Assembly: GCF_007565055.1 (NCBI RefSeq) | Contig: NC_044567.1 | Location: forward strand, 45,931,980 to 45,995,979 | Source of the DNA: Rhinopithecus roxellana | Lineage: Eukaryota; Chordata; Mammalia; Primates; Cercopithecidae | Direction of reading: 5' to 3' | DNA: 64,000 nt | Shown: one piece after another, positions 63,903 through 64,000 of the stretch | How the letters are laid out: every line of letters begins with the position of its first letter | Numbering within the stretch: the stretch's first letter is position 1 | The notes under the pieces: generated by a model | Database searches by the model: none | What the model saw: the letters and a program-made list of their open reading frames with translations, nothing else | Told to the model about the DNA's origin: nothing | Translations under genes and position numbers: made by a program

Positions 63903-64000
63903 GGCCGGGCACAGTGTCTCACACCTATAATCCCAGTACTTTGGGAGGCCGAGGTGGGCGGATCACAAGGTCAGAAGTTCAAGACCAGCCTGGGCAACAT
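63903..64000 (+). repeat. Alu, cut by window end
   Basis: GGGCCGGGCACAGTGTCTCAC to CAGCCTGGGCAACAT. Confidence 0.9.

Larger units (their letters stand above)
63607..64000 (+). other. SPNS3: SPNS3 last intron (partial)
   Basis: Begins with donor GTACCCC. It contains an ancient mammalian repeat at 63.69-63.90 kb and the start of an Alu at the window end. Confidence 0.8.

Noticed and set aside
1..64000. CRISPR arrays, bacterial operons, phage or plasmid features
   Set aside because: The window is primate nuclear DNA; the repeats are SINEs and LINEs of variable spacing and there are no prokaryotic-style genes.

Overview
This is nuclear DNA from a primate, most likely an Old World monkey (Cercopithecidae). 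Dozens of Alu SINEs fill introns and intergenic DNA. Several carry the bases I associate with the AluYR branch of Old World monkeys ('GGCTCAAGCCTG', 'AACTAGCCGGGCGAGG', 'GATCCGGCCACTGC'). Genes are exon/intron split, with CpG-island promoters and AATAAA signals. The bacterial feature types (operons, RBS, CRISPR, IS) do not apply.

Layout, left to right. (1) 1-14080: intron 1 of MINK1, a minus-strand Ste20-family kinase gene. Its first coding exon (14081-14137, 19 codons) sits in a CpG island at about 13.8-14.7 kb. (2) 14.6-22.35 kb: Alu-packed intergenic DNA, including a retrocopy resembling BC200 (BCYRN1) RNA inserted inside an Alu. (3) 22.35-39.0 kb: the complete minus-strand phospholipase D2 gene, PLD2. 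All 24 coding exons could be placed to the base; they sum to 2802 nt, or 933 codons plus stop, with PX and PH regions and both HKD motifs. (4) 38.5-39.5 kb: the PLD2 CpG island, which may fire in both directions. (5) 42.9-44.05 kb: a plus-strand two-exon small gene with phase-matched splice sites, a good start context and an ATTAAA signal, apparently carrying a one-base frameshift near its C-terminus. (6) 46.83-47.05 kb: only the last exon of the minus-strand proteasome gene PSMB6. (7) 47148-47247: a run of exactly 100 N. (8) 47248-64000: the 3' half of plus-strand SPNS3 (three coding exons at 54624-54689, 63251-63349 and 63435-63606) and its large introns. The last exon lies outside the window.

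The order MINK1-PLD2-PSMB6 with one shared strand matches human 17p13.2. SPNS3 directly behind PSMB6 in the opposite orientation does not: in human it lies roughly 0.3-0.4 Mb away on the same strand as PLD2. The gap therefore marks either a scaffold misjoin or an inversion breakpoint. The most interesting items are this junction, the small two-exon gene, and several unusual retroposon structures: the BC200-like insert, two Alus inserted successively at one target site, a trimeric Alu moved as a unit, and Alu-in-Alu nests with readable target-site duplications (TSDs).
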